64,000 bases of DNA from Lingula anatina (taxonomy: Eukaryota > Brachiopoda > Lingulata > Lingulida > Lingulidae): positions 68,130 through 132,129 of the forward strand of contig NW_019775236.1 in the NCBI RefSeq assembly GCF_001039355.2, read 5' to 3'. The notes under the pieces are model-generated. The model did no database searches. It saw only the letters and a list, made by a program, of their open reading frames with translations, and was not told the origin of the DNA. The first letter of the stretch is position 1, and every line of letters begins with the position of its first letter. Of the stretch, positions 12,201-25,400 are shown piece by piece. Position numbers and translations under genes: made by a program.

Positions 12201-15200
12201 CGAGTGCAACACAGGCACTATCTGGTGAAGTGCACTGAACTCTGATAAGAGCATGGTTATATCAATTTTCACACAATGAGCACAAATGAAAACTGCAAAA
12301 AAGTATACAAAATCCTTCATCATTACACGTTTTTATCAGACTCTTCAAAAATGACTTAAGCAAGTTTCCATTTTGGATTTAATATACAACGTACAACATA
12401 ATTTTCAATTAATGATTTACAGAACCCAAATAGTGCAGCACTAGTATTCAACTTGAAATACATATCCTTTAGAAAGGCACTTTAATAGATCTATTTGAAA
12501 TTTTATGTCTGCCTCTTACCTTTAGGCACAGCCAGTGGTCCTCCAAAACCTGACAATGGGGGAGGGGGTGGTGGCCCTCCAGGAGGAGGGGGTGGTCCAG
12601 GGGGTGGGGGTGGGGGTGGTCCTAGGGATCCCGGTGGAGGAGGAGGCNGATCTCTCTTAAATCTTCCCACAGAGGCTTGACGTCATTGCTGGAATTAAAG
12701 AAAAAAACAATGTGTTAATTATGTATCCAACTTTCAAGAGTACTCTTATAAACCAAAAAACATGAAAACTAAAACAAACGTGAAAGAAAAAGCACTTACA
12801 TGTTTAGTTTCAATTAGCAAACATCAAATACTTACATGTCTGCTGGGACTTGCATTCTGCGAATTTCAGGTACTTGTAGTCTTTTCCAGAACAAAGCTTT
12901 CATCTTTGATTTAGGATTCACTGCTGGTTTTCTTGGACCTTAGAGAATATGTCAAAAAGAAGTAAATTCAATGGCAGTAAAATGTATTGTTTTGCATCTT
13001 TTACACCAGCAATTTTTAACTTCTGATCATGAGCCAAACCAGTCTATTAAGAACAAACTCATGAACTGTAGTCTATGAGTGCAACACAGGCACTATCTGG
13101 TGAAGCGCACTGAAGTCTGATAAGAGCATGGTAATATCAATTTTCACACAATGAACACAAATGAAAACTGCAAAAAAGTATACAAAATCCTTCATCATTA
13201 CACGTTTTTATCAGACTCCCCAAAAATGACTTAAGCAAGTTTCCATTTTGGATTTAATATACAACGTACAACATAATTTTCAATTAATGATTTACAGAAT
13301 CCAAATAGTGCAGCACTAGTATTCAACTTGAAATACATATCCTTTAGAAAGGCACTTTAATAGATCTATTTGAAATTTTACGTCTGCCTCTTACCTTTAG
13401 GCACAGCCAGTGGTCCTCCAAAACCTGACAATGGGGGAGGGGGTGGTGGCCCTCCAGGAGGAGGGGGTGGTCCAGGGGGTGGGGGTGGTCCTAGGGATCC
13501 GGGTGGAGGAGGAGGCGGAGGTGGTGGTGGTACTGGAGGTAAGTTGGAGGCAAGTGGTGGCGGTGGAGGAGGTGGGGGAGGGGGAGGCAGAGGACCAGCC
13601 CCTGCAGAGTTAGCACCATTGTCTGTATTCAAATAATCTTTTAAATTATCCTGTAGAAAACCTGAAGTCCGTTCTATTGCACTTTGTGAGGAATTAGAAC
13701 TTTGAGAACTGTGTGATTTTCCAAGTGTATTATCACTATTTAAGTTCCTATTTGTGGGTGTTTGGAGACTGCCAGAGTGTTCACCATCAGTCCTTTGTCC
13801 AATCCCTCCATCACCCAGTCTGAGTCCTGATAGTTCAGTTTGTACCCCTCTTTCTTGATATTTGGGACTGAACCCTTCTTGCCAAGACTCCTTTAAGCTG
13901 TGAAATCCAGCATCACTATCTCCTCTATACCTTGCCAGTTCAAGCTCAAGGGCCTTGATCCTGTGCTGAAACTCTGCAAAGTTTAGCTGCTGTTCCCCTT
14001 TCTCCTGAGCCAAATGATCTTCATGCTCTTTCTGTGAATAATTAACAAAAAATCTGGTTATGTATGTCCATCCACTGGTCAGTGAATTCATCTTGACCAC
14101 TACTGACCAAATACTGAATTTCTCTCCGTAAAGAAGACACCCCATATCACTGTACCAGAGCACCAAATGATCCAAGTAAACAATACTAATTGATGTATTT
14201 CTCTTTGTTTTCAGGAGAGGCAGGGTCATTAGTGTTAACAGTAAAAAAGATACCAAACCCAGTAACTGGGGGTAGAATTACCCAGTCCCTACCCAGGACA
14301 TGGCGCTTCTCAGCAGTTACTAAGATAATATGTTTTCTTGATCTTTAGTGTATATGCCTCTGGGATTCTAACATTTACATATATATTTAGGCATTAAGGT
14401 ATATATATATATAAATGTTTAAATATAAAAATGTTAATACTCAAACAATTAAGTAATTTAAAATTTGTACTTATTGGTGTTAGTTCAAAGAAGAAATATG
14501 ATAATTATTCTTCCAAATATGCTACAATAATCTTAATTTTTTGTCTGTTCCTCTAAGTTAAATGCTCTTCGAAATGAGTAATTTATACATAATAAACCTA
14601 ATACAGGATGATGATTCATATAACCAATTTCCATTTGGTCACCTTCTGCAGAGGTAAACCAAAGGATCTGATAAAAAAATTATAGAGTTTAAATACCAAT
14701 ATCAATTCATCTACCTTCAACTGATCCTCAACTTACTTTTTGTAATGCTAAGTCTTCTTTGTGTTTTTTGATAAGTCCCATGGCCAAAGCCTGAAATTCT
14801 AAGTGAAAACCATTGCATGAACATGAAAGAAAACTAACCATGCTTCATTTTGCAAACACTGAAATTTGGAACTGAAAAAAATATTTGTGAAATACAACAT
14901 CATGAAAAATGACAACAAACATTATTTTTGCAAAGCTTTAAACAAGATACATAATTTTGTCATATAGAGAGACAATTCAGTCCAATTAATAAATCAGATG
15001 ATATAATGTTGAATATCCGATTATAATTAAATCTGTCATTAAAATTGTGTCAAACTGTAGCCTTTATCTCATCTTGTAGGATGATAAGGACATTAAAAAC
15101 AAACAAACAAATTTTGTTGTTACAAGCTAAAGACATGCATACAAGGCTTTTTACTATAAGGTTGAATTATATATACAGAAGAATTCATCTCAAGAAATAA

Positions 15201-18200
15201 AAATAATTGCACATGAAGAGGAGATTCATTGCTTCATAAAATGCATGCAGTTTTTCATTTTCAAGAAGCTGAAACAGTTTGTCTATGTCAGTCATTAAAA
15301 ACAATTGTATTTCAGTTTAAGCTAAGGTGACTTAAAACCTTTACACAATGCAAAATTAGTGTCATGACTTGGCATTTAAGATGCTTTCTTTAACTAAAAC
15401 TTTAACTAACAGAACTTCGATCTTAACAAAATGTCAACATGAATTACTTTCTTTTGTTTGTGAAGCTACTTAAAAACAATAAGCAATAGACAGACAAGTA
15501 AAAAGTTCTGAAAGCAGAAAAGAGTGTTACCCAAAAGGATATATTGTAATAATGTTCACTTTAACAGAGCAGACAAAAATATAAATATCCTTTTATAAAA
15601 AGTGGATTTAAGCAATTTAATAGAACTAGTCACAAGAAAAAGCATGAAATTTTTAAGCAACCCAGCCCTAACCTATAATGAATACAACTAAGGCCAAGTA
15701 TTCTCAAATGCTTGTGTTGTGGGTTATTAGTTTAAGCCTAAAAAAATACAATTCTAAATCTGAACTTGGAATAACATCAAAATTTAAAAAATCTGAGCTA
15801 GGCAGATCACTACATGTAAGCTTTCACTAAAATTATCTATTCACCTCCGGTTTTGTCCAAGTTTTGACATGCATTAACTAACAAAAAATCAGTTGAATAT
15901 ATTTTTTCAATTTAACTTCTAATAATACTAATTCAACAATGTGATATACATCATCACTATCTCCGCCCACTGCACAAAAACTACCACTTATTTCCTCCCT
16001 AAATATATGCATACAGTTATAACTTGATTGGGTGAACTGATAACATGGAGGAAATTGACTAAATACTACCATATACATTTTGTGTGGAATTTTTTTTCTG
16101 TGTTGCACAGGATGACTTGTACATCCGATCATACTACTTGATGTTTCAATAAAATTGTCCAAATAGCACCGTTTACATTTTGTGGGACTTTTTTATTTTT
16201 GTGTTGCATTGAAGGCTTGTATGTCTGATCGTACTGCTTGATGTTTCAATAAAATTGTCCAAACAGCTTTCATGTACATTTTATGTGGAATGTTTTTTTT
16301 AAATCTTGCATAGGAAAGCTCGTACATCTGGGGATGTTACTTATACTTCAATAACTTTTTATGGTCATATTCAACCCTGGCATTATCCCAAGTGTACGCA
16401 CTTACATGATCACTTAAATAATCATAATTACATGATTTATTAGACTCTGCATATAAAAAGGTAAGTATTGATACCCCATCTTTTCCTTTCCTGGAAGAAA
16501 ATTACAGTAAACTGATTTTCTAGGAAAACACTTTCGCAAAGGTGTCTGATGCCAGAACATTAACAAGAAAATGTCTGCCTATTTGCAAAACCAGGGGACA
16601 ACACCATCCTCCTAAAACCATTTAAAAATAAATAAACGAATAAATACTTTTCTAAACCTTGCTTTTTGGACTGCAAGGCAATTTCATCACCGATTCTATA
16701 GATCAAATACTGCAAATGTAAGGAAATAAAGTGATGTACCTGCTTCTGTGTACTTGAGACCTGGTTTCTCTTCTCCTCCATCATCTCTGGGTGGAGGCCA
16801 CACCGGGACCAATTTTTCAGGAAGAATTTCATACTGATATATGGGCTGTTCAGTATGAGTCCAATAGTACATCTCAAGGGGCTGAAAAAACAATAAATGG
16901 GAATTTTTCATCTATCTTACTGCATTTTATTTGAATTTTTTTCCCCATAAAATGACAAAATAATTTTAAAGAAAAGGTAAAGTTCTTGTTTCCCTAAACT
17001 TATATTTGTGATTATAACAAATGTTTGTGATTAAATGAAGGCAACAGTAAAAGAATGAGTAGGTGGGATGGTGGCAACCCCAGCAGTGCCCCTTGGTTTA
17101 AAAATATCAAACAGAAACAATACACCAGAAATATCAATCTAAAATCTACATCAGTGACCAGGAAAGTTTATTATTTAAAAAACTGTTCAGAATTTAAAGC
17201 TTATTTCTTTCTGTGTCCTTTCAAATACAGATTGTTCATGTTTCCATTAATTCCATATATTATGTATATCATTCAGACATAAATGTCACTCATGCAACAA
17301 AGTGAAACTGATTCCATCAAGTACTTGGGGCTACTAAAAAGAATAAACAATGCAAGTTGTCAGGTAAGGCTTCTTCTTTACAACCTTGCATTCTAATCCT
17401 TGTGACCTCAGGTTTTCTACTTTTTTTCTGTACTAAAAAGAGATAAATACTTTACAGTCACACTGTTTCCATGTAAAGATAAGGAAAAAAATGGAGGTGT
17501 CACACAAAAGAAAAAATTGCCAGGTTTAAATTTTCAGAAAAGGTAGCTGGCTCCCTTCCCAACTTCTTCAATATATCTATCATTAATTTATACCTAAAAG
17601 CAACACAGCAGTAAACATTATGAAAATAATACCTTAAAGTTCTTTGTTCCATCAACATTTTCTTCCATCTGTTTCATCACCCCAGCAGCAAGAAGATGTG
17701 TACAGAATTGTGTAGCGAGCAGACGTAGGTCCTGCCGCTCAAGATAATAGTGTAGGTAGTGCTCCTCATCAAATGTGGAGATCAGCCATTGAATTAGCAT
17801 TTGGCCTGAAGAAAAAAATGCTTATTTAAAAAAGATATCAAGCTAAACAGATTAACAAAAAATAAAGCATGTTCAAATACAGTTTTATCAAAAATGGAGA
17901 TCAGCCACTGTCAATCACTGGACCAGTAGTTACTCTCAATGGAATAAAAAAGGGATAATTTAATAAAGATTGAAAAGAAACAAAAAAGGCATACATTTTC
18001 TCTTCATCAAAAATTAAAAATATTCATTTTTAGCAGTTTGCCCTCATAAGAAAATGATAATACAAGGAACCAGAAAAATCTGTCTACCCGTTGCTGCTGT
18101 GGCCTTCAACAAAAAGATACCCACTTAGAGAAAATACACTAACCATCAAACTATAGCTCAATATATGAATGTGTTTTGACACTATTCTTAAGAGCAACCA

Positions 18201-21200
18201 CCATTTTAAAAAACTGTTCAAATCTGAATAGACAATTAAATTAAATAGACATATAAATAAACCTTTGTGGTTGTTATTGTCAGATAATAAAACAAAATCA
18301 TAGGTATGGTTCTTTGTACAAAATACCAATCAGCTGAGAGTAAAACATAATGTGATGCAATATCATATTATTTCTCTCTCTTCTTTCTCTCTTTACACAT
18401 AAATATGTTACCAAAGTAATGCCCATGGCACCTCGTTTACTTAAAACAAAAGTACTAACATATTTTAGTCTCACCATGCACAGCAACCCATGTTCAACTC
18501 TAGCTAGACCTCCAGTGTAATACAAATATTACATTCAGTTATCAAAAACTATTCCCCAAAAAACTCCACACACTAGCTACATAATGTATAATGTATCCAG
18601 ACCAGATAAAGAGTGCACTGACCATAATTACCATCCTTTTTAATTAAAATTCAGGTGTTCCTCCTGCTGCATAACAATATAGTGGTCTATATTCCAGACC
18701 ACAGTGGAGCCAGCAGCTGTCTCTAGAGATTCCCAAACAATACCGTTACAAATCCAGAAGTCTCAAAGAGTGGTAAAACAACTGGTAAGGGGCCAACTTA
18801 CATCATGGTAGAAACTGTGGTGTCACTAGCACAAACCTGCATGCTAGTCTCCATTAATAAATATGCAATTCACTGTTGTGTGCAAGCTGAGACTGTCACC
18901 CCTTAATTTAATTTAACCCCCTTTTTTTGCATTCACAAGGCCTCCCATGGTTATTCTTTTTTCCTTATACTCATGTACATTAAAAAGATTGCATGTATAG
19001 GCTATGAATAATGTGTTGATTTCATTCTAAACATAGGAAATACATCTGAACATGTGAAAGACAATAATCTAAGAAGAAAAAAATTTCCGTAATCTAAAAG
19101 CAAATTTTAGATCTATTAGATCTTTACCTCCCTTACAACAATCTCTTTTCACGTGCATGCATGTGCACGTATACACATCTTTCTCCATGATGGGAGATAA
19201 TTTCTTTATAAGGTTTACTATGTCTAACACGCATGCTTAAGTCTTTAGTGATAAAATATACAGTTGGTTGTTTATAAAAATTTGATGCTTATCATTTTTC
19301 CTTATTGGGGAAGGTTCAGGACAGCAGAGAGAGAAAGAGAGAAAGTGTGGGGGTTGGACCCCCTGGCGTTATCTAGCTTTACATGCCCATAAGCTCAATT
19401 AATATTGACAACCAATTTTTCCTGATCAACGGGTTAAGTTTTTTTATGATATCACTTTTAATAGCTTAAAAATATTCTAATGTTCAATATACCATAGATA
19501 ATTCAGTTCACATATTACTGCTGCAGTAAATAATAAAAAAATTATCTTTCAAAGGATTTCTTTTTTGTTTTAAAAAATAGCTTAATTTGTTTCCTTTAGT
19601 GATGGTAGCTGCTACAGAAAATTAGATCAATGTTAAACCAGCACCTCTCCAGCTGCCAGCTGAGAGGATAAGTATACCACAGACGATCAATGCTATGTTG
19701 AGGTTGCCATAGAAACCCAACTCACAATCAATCGAAAAATATATTCAAGAGTTACATTTCCCCATGCATTTTAACAAAAACAAAATAACATCACATCTAC
19801 ATGGACATACAGGTGAACAATCTCTCATTATGGCCACACACACAAGGGTTATTTGAACTGTAACATAATTTTTTATCAATTGTCCCTTGATATTATCACA
19901 TTTACATTATATCTTATAAGATGATTTATGTGGGATGTATTTTTTACATTTAATGTTCCTATGCAGTCTCCCTTAAGAACAAATGCCAATCATATTCCGA
20001 TGATAAATAAAGATAATGATCATTTCAGTAGAGTAGATAAAATGAGGCCCTGCAACCTGGATTGTTAAGTGTTTATCATTTGTCCTAGAAATGTCTTCCA
20101 TTAACTGTGGCAGGCAATTGATAGGGACAAATAAAATATGATCAATTTTGTGATGAAAATAGAAAATTATTAGGGAAAAATGCAGACTTCCCACGGAAAA
20201 TCTCATATCTTGTGCATTGAGGGGGTCAAATACTAAAACAGTACATGACATCAAGCATAGAACAAAGGTTTATATTCCATTGCTAATATACATAACTTTT
20301 ATGAACTATTATATTGGTGATCTACAAAAAAGGTAAATTAGAAAATTGCTCACTTATCAAGAACCAAATGCCATGATAACTGTTCTGTATGATCACCTGC
20401 ATCACCATCAAACTGTCATCTTTATCCTCATCTTTACCTTCAACCTCATCATTCACACTAGTATATCACCTTTTTAGATCTGGTTTCCTTGTATACACAT
20501 TGAATCCCAGAATCATCCAACTGTGAAATACCAGCAGCTAAAACACTCAGCATGAACAGCAGCAAGCCAGACAAGAACTATATTCCATCCAATTTAAAAA
20601 ACAAAACTCCCCTGTGGGTCCTCATTTGTCCAGGATTACATTAATGTTTCATATACCTCAACATACACCTCTCCACAGGACTGGTAGAACCATGTAGGTA
20701 TTTTGCTTCCAATTAAGGTAGAAAATCTCCATAATGGTGCTGTATCCTAAGCTGTAACAGAGCCAGCATAAAAATAATGCACATCTTGAATAAGGATCAA
20801 CCTGTACAATTACCTGTAGGTTGTCTCTATTAATGGTAAAATAATGTAGTAGTTTTTCCCCCTCGTGAACACCTACATTTTGTAGCTCTTAGCAATGCAG
20901 TACAGAAAAGCACCAAATTTAAATATTCACCCTCAATAGCCCATTAGCACATAGACAGTGTTCAAACTAAAGGCCAAGCAGTTAAGATATCAGTTTGCTG
21001 GTTTGATTATTCAAGGAAAGTGCAGTAAGCTTGAAGGGATTATGGCATAAAAATATTAAAATTAAATAAGTAACAGAGATATGAGTGTTTTATTTCCAAT
21101 CATTTAAACCATTCCTACTGAATGCTATTTAACTTGCATTTCCTAGAAGAGGACTGTACTTTACAGATAGGACAATTAATCAACAAATGAACAGTGCTCA

Positions 21201-22437
21201 GAGATATTTTGAAAGTACTTTAAAAGCATCTTTATCAGTCCAAACATTGCTCAGGCAATTACTTAATGTTTTCAATTTTTTTCTCAGTTAAACCAATGGT
21301 TTTATTGTGTTTTTGAAGCCCTCTGTTTGATCAATACACCATCTATCTCTGCCCTTTTTCTAAACTGTAATTTCAAAGCAGTTCTTTGCCAACAACAAAA
21401 GCTTATCAGAATGCAATTTGAGCCATAAGAAGGTTGATACATGCAGTGCCTGTCAGGCAAGATTAAGCAATCTCAACTAACACAGCCAGAATGGCCAAAG
21501 GGAAAATAGAAATAAAATGCATATTGCCAAAACAACAGAAAATCCACATTGACAGAGTCACTGTTTTTAGTATCAGAAAACTAGAAGAGGAATTTGGAAG
21601 AGCAGTTAAAAAAAGACAAAAAGTTAGTGGCCTTTAATTGCCAATAATATTGGGATATAAACCACCCCTCCTTTTTAGCCTGCTATTATTTTTAGTGTTA
21701 TGTTCATTTGCAACTGGAATAAAAAATCTGATAAGCAACAAATGCAAAAGCCAAACGTAGTTGCACTAAACATTTTTAAAAACATATTTTGCAGAGATAC
21801 AGAGATAAAGCTATTCTTACCAATTTCACCTGGGCATGTAAATAGAATGCATCAATAGTCATATTTTGGTCTTATTTGGCCAATTCTCAAAATCTCATTC
21901 ATTATTCACCCTGGACAGAATGTGAAATTAATCATATCATCTTTTGTTGACTTTTTACATAATTAACTTTTCTCCAACTTGTATTTATTAGATATCTACA
22001 ACACAGACAGGTGAACCTGAATCTAGATTAAAACAACTCTAGCATAACTAAAATATGCAACACGAACCCAAATAATCATGTCCACATCATAAAAGATGGA
22101 AAGATGAAAGGGACAATTTTCCATTTTAGATGCTACATGAAATATGATTATTACAGGGCATGTTCTCACATGAAAACATGACATTAACATACTGCTGACA
22201 AGAACTTTAGGATAATAACCTATATTAACCATATAGTTTAAATTATATTTCATCTGTAGTTTCAAACAAGGAAAATGCCCTTAACAAACAGTTTACAATA
22301 AAAGAGAGAGCAGTGCTTGATAATTACAACATAATGTTCTTTGAATTTGAGAGTGCTTGCATTGATTTTCATTATCTTTTACATCTGTTCTACTAAATCA
22401 CTAATGTAAATTTGTAATAAATAAATAAACAAAATGT

Positions 22438-22487
<50 letters not shown>

Positions 22488-25400
22488 CAAACAACACATT
22501 AATTAATAAAAAACTACATATGCTGTAGATCTGAAAAAAAAATGAAATGCCAAAATAAAAACAAATTATTCTGATCAAAATTTTCAAATTCTTGCCCAAA
22601 ACCCTGAAATAAATCTATTTTTATCTTTATGTAAATTCTTAAAAGCTGAAAATAAAGTAATCAAAAAGAACTTATAATATGAAAGAAATCAAAACATGAA
22701 TCAATCATCCACAATACACAAAGGCATGCACCGAATCTTGAAAAGCAGACTACCTCAAACCCAGAAGATAAAAATCAACAAACTTATCTCCACCCCACAA
22801 CAGTATATTATGATAACAAAAAAACATACCTTCAAATTTTTCCAGATGATTGAAGTTCAGTTTATCTGGCACTGTGTTTGGCCAGACAATAAAACTTTCC
22901 ATAGAGGCACCATCAGAGGGTCGTGCATGTTGCGCCCTTTCCCTCGCCTCCTGCCCCCTGTTTTTTGTTCCATCTATCATGGGTCGGTCTTGTGGATCCA
23001 ACCGTTTGTTGACAACATTTGTCACAGCTGATGCTACACTGCTGTCCAACTCACTCAGCTTCGCATCACTCTGTTTGTGTATCTCTGGACTAGTATTACT
23101 GTAATTTTGCATCTGATTGAGCCCATTGATGTGCGGATATTGGCCATTATTACTATGGTTAGTGTCACCATTTTTCTTCCCATTATGGTGTACTGATGGG
23201 TGCCGTTCTATCATTTCCCCTACATTTCCAAAGGAAGAAGTTTTGTAATGTGAATCATGCACTTGGTGGTACTGACTTTCAAGATGGGTGGATGAATGAG
23301 TTTTATTGTTATCTGCTGTCCTTTCGCTACTTGCTCTGCTGCTGACACTCTGTTGCTCATGCTTCATTACTCTTTCACTTGCATGAACTTTACTTCTACC
23401 ACTACCACTGGAAAGATATCCGCCTTCTATTTGCCTTGACAAATTCTCTTTTTCATACAACATAGATTTGTCTTCTGTATCCCCTTGACTTAAAGCTCTT
23501 TTTCGTTCTTTTTCTTGAGTATATTGTGCTAACATCATTTCCACTTTATCTATATCTGTGACTCTCACACTTTTTTTGGCTACAGGGGTTACAGTTTGTT
23601 CCTGTGAGATCTGATGGGCAGGGCTGGTTGGATGCTTCAAGTTGTCTTTATTTTGTGAGACAGACCCATATGCCCCATGGACTGGCATACGCTCAAATGT
23701 AAACACATTTTCTGGAGATTTTCCTGGAGATTTCTGAGCAATCATTGATGGAGATTTCTGAGAAATACGATCATTTTGATGGTCTATGTATTGTCTGGAG
23801 TGAGAGGCTTGACGATGCTGAGCAGCATGAAGTTGCTGTTGTTGCTGCTTTTGTTTCTGTCTAAGTTTTTCTTTAAGGGTTGGTTTCTGATGTTGCTGAC
23901 TATGTTGTACATGATCTCTGGAAGGTTCATGGTGTGAATGTCTTTGTGAGTGCTGGTCATGAGATTCCACTGGCACAGACTGGTGGTGATGATAGTGTGA
24001 ACTGAGGTGCTGTTGTTGTGGTGATTGCTTATTTTGCTGTTGTTGTTGCTGATGCTGAGAGAATTGTGGTTGCTGCTGTTGAATTGGTGTATGTTGTTGC
24101 TGCTGCTGCTTTGGAGGATGATGTGATTGCTGTAAATGTTGCTGCTCCTGAGATGACAACTTCTGTTGTTGATGTGATGGTTGGTGCTGATGATGTGATA
24201 ACTGCTGCTGATGTTGCTGCTGCTGCTGCTGCTGTTTTTGTTGCTGACGAATAATCTCATAAGCAGTGGATCTCATTGCTTCAGTTTCAGAATACATTTC
24301 CCGTTTGTCTGCAATGAATCCACTCGAGGTCGCAGGTGACACCAAGCTTGTCACTGAAGAGCCATGAGCATGGTGTCCTTGCAAATTTAAATTTGACACC
24401 GATTCAAACTTTCTGACAGATGACAAACTGACATTTTCTTTCTCTGGGAAGTAAACTTCAGGGGTTCTAGATCTCATATCTTCAAGACCATAATGAGAGG
24501 AAGACAGACCATTTTTCTTTCCCTGCATCATGCAGTCTAATTCAAGTGACTGACGTCTGGTGGTATATTTATGTTGTGACCCTTTCTCAGGAGGGTAGTT
24601 TGGTGATGGACTGAGATTTAAACCCTGAATGTGTGTCCTATCTTTCTCAACCTCTAGTGACCGTCTTCTTGGTTCTAGGTGAGCCATACCAGTACGATAT
24701 TCCTTCCCTGTGGACTGACGGTCTAGAATAAGTCCCCTGTCTGGGTCAGACATCCCTGGGGATATTGTACTCAACATTCCATCCATGATAATTTCTCCAT
24801 CTTCTAACAAACCATCAGTAGCATGTCTACAGTCATATTGTACAAGGTCTTGATTCAGAGCAGTGTCAATTATTTCAACTTTTTCAGTTAACTCCTCTAG
24901 TGATCCTAATAGTTTTCTTCTTATGGCCTTTTTTCTTGTTGTATTTTCTTCTATCTTTTCTGTGGTTTTACTTCCAGCTGAATTTCCATGTGGGTCACTT
25001 AGCTGACCGTGAGAAAATACAGTAGAGTCAATTTTAAAATATGAGCTTACTGGTGAATTTTCACATTTGGTTGTACAATTACTTCCATTGTGACTGTTAT
25101 TCACTTTAGAGGAAGAATGTCCATTAATTCCATCTCCCTCTGACAGCTGAGACAAATTTACATCATTTGTACTCCTTTCAATTTGAAGACATTTCTCATG
25201 TTGTCCATTTAGAAGGGAAGGAAATGAGCTCCCGGCAGCAGTTTTATTAAAACTTACAGTATCTGACTGCCCTTTTATTTTCTCAGATGACAATAAATTC
25301 TCAGTGTACTTACTTTGGCTCAGTCCATCATTTTTCTCGCTGCTTTTTGTGAGAGGTGCTAGTGAAGTTTTTGAGGAATTCTTAACCTGGTTAACTACAG

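Noticed and set aside
12495-13636. Plus-strand glycine-rich open frames
   Set aside because: They are the reverse complement of the formin FH1 proline exon, whose minus-strand reading has proper splice sites and family motifs.
23784-24260. Open frames overlapping the Q/H-rich part of the formin in other frames
   Set aside because: Low-complexity repeats keep several frames open by chance; only the 1255-codon frame continues into the conserved formin end.
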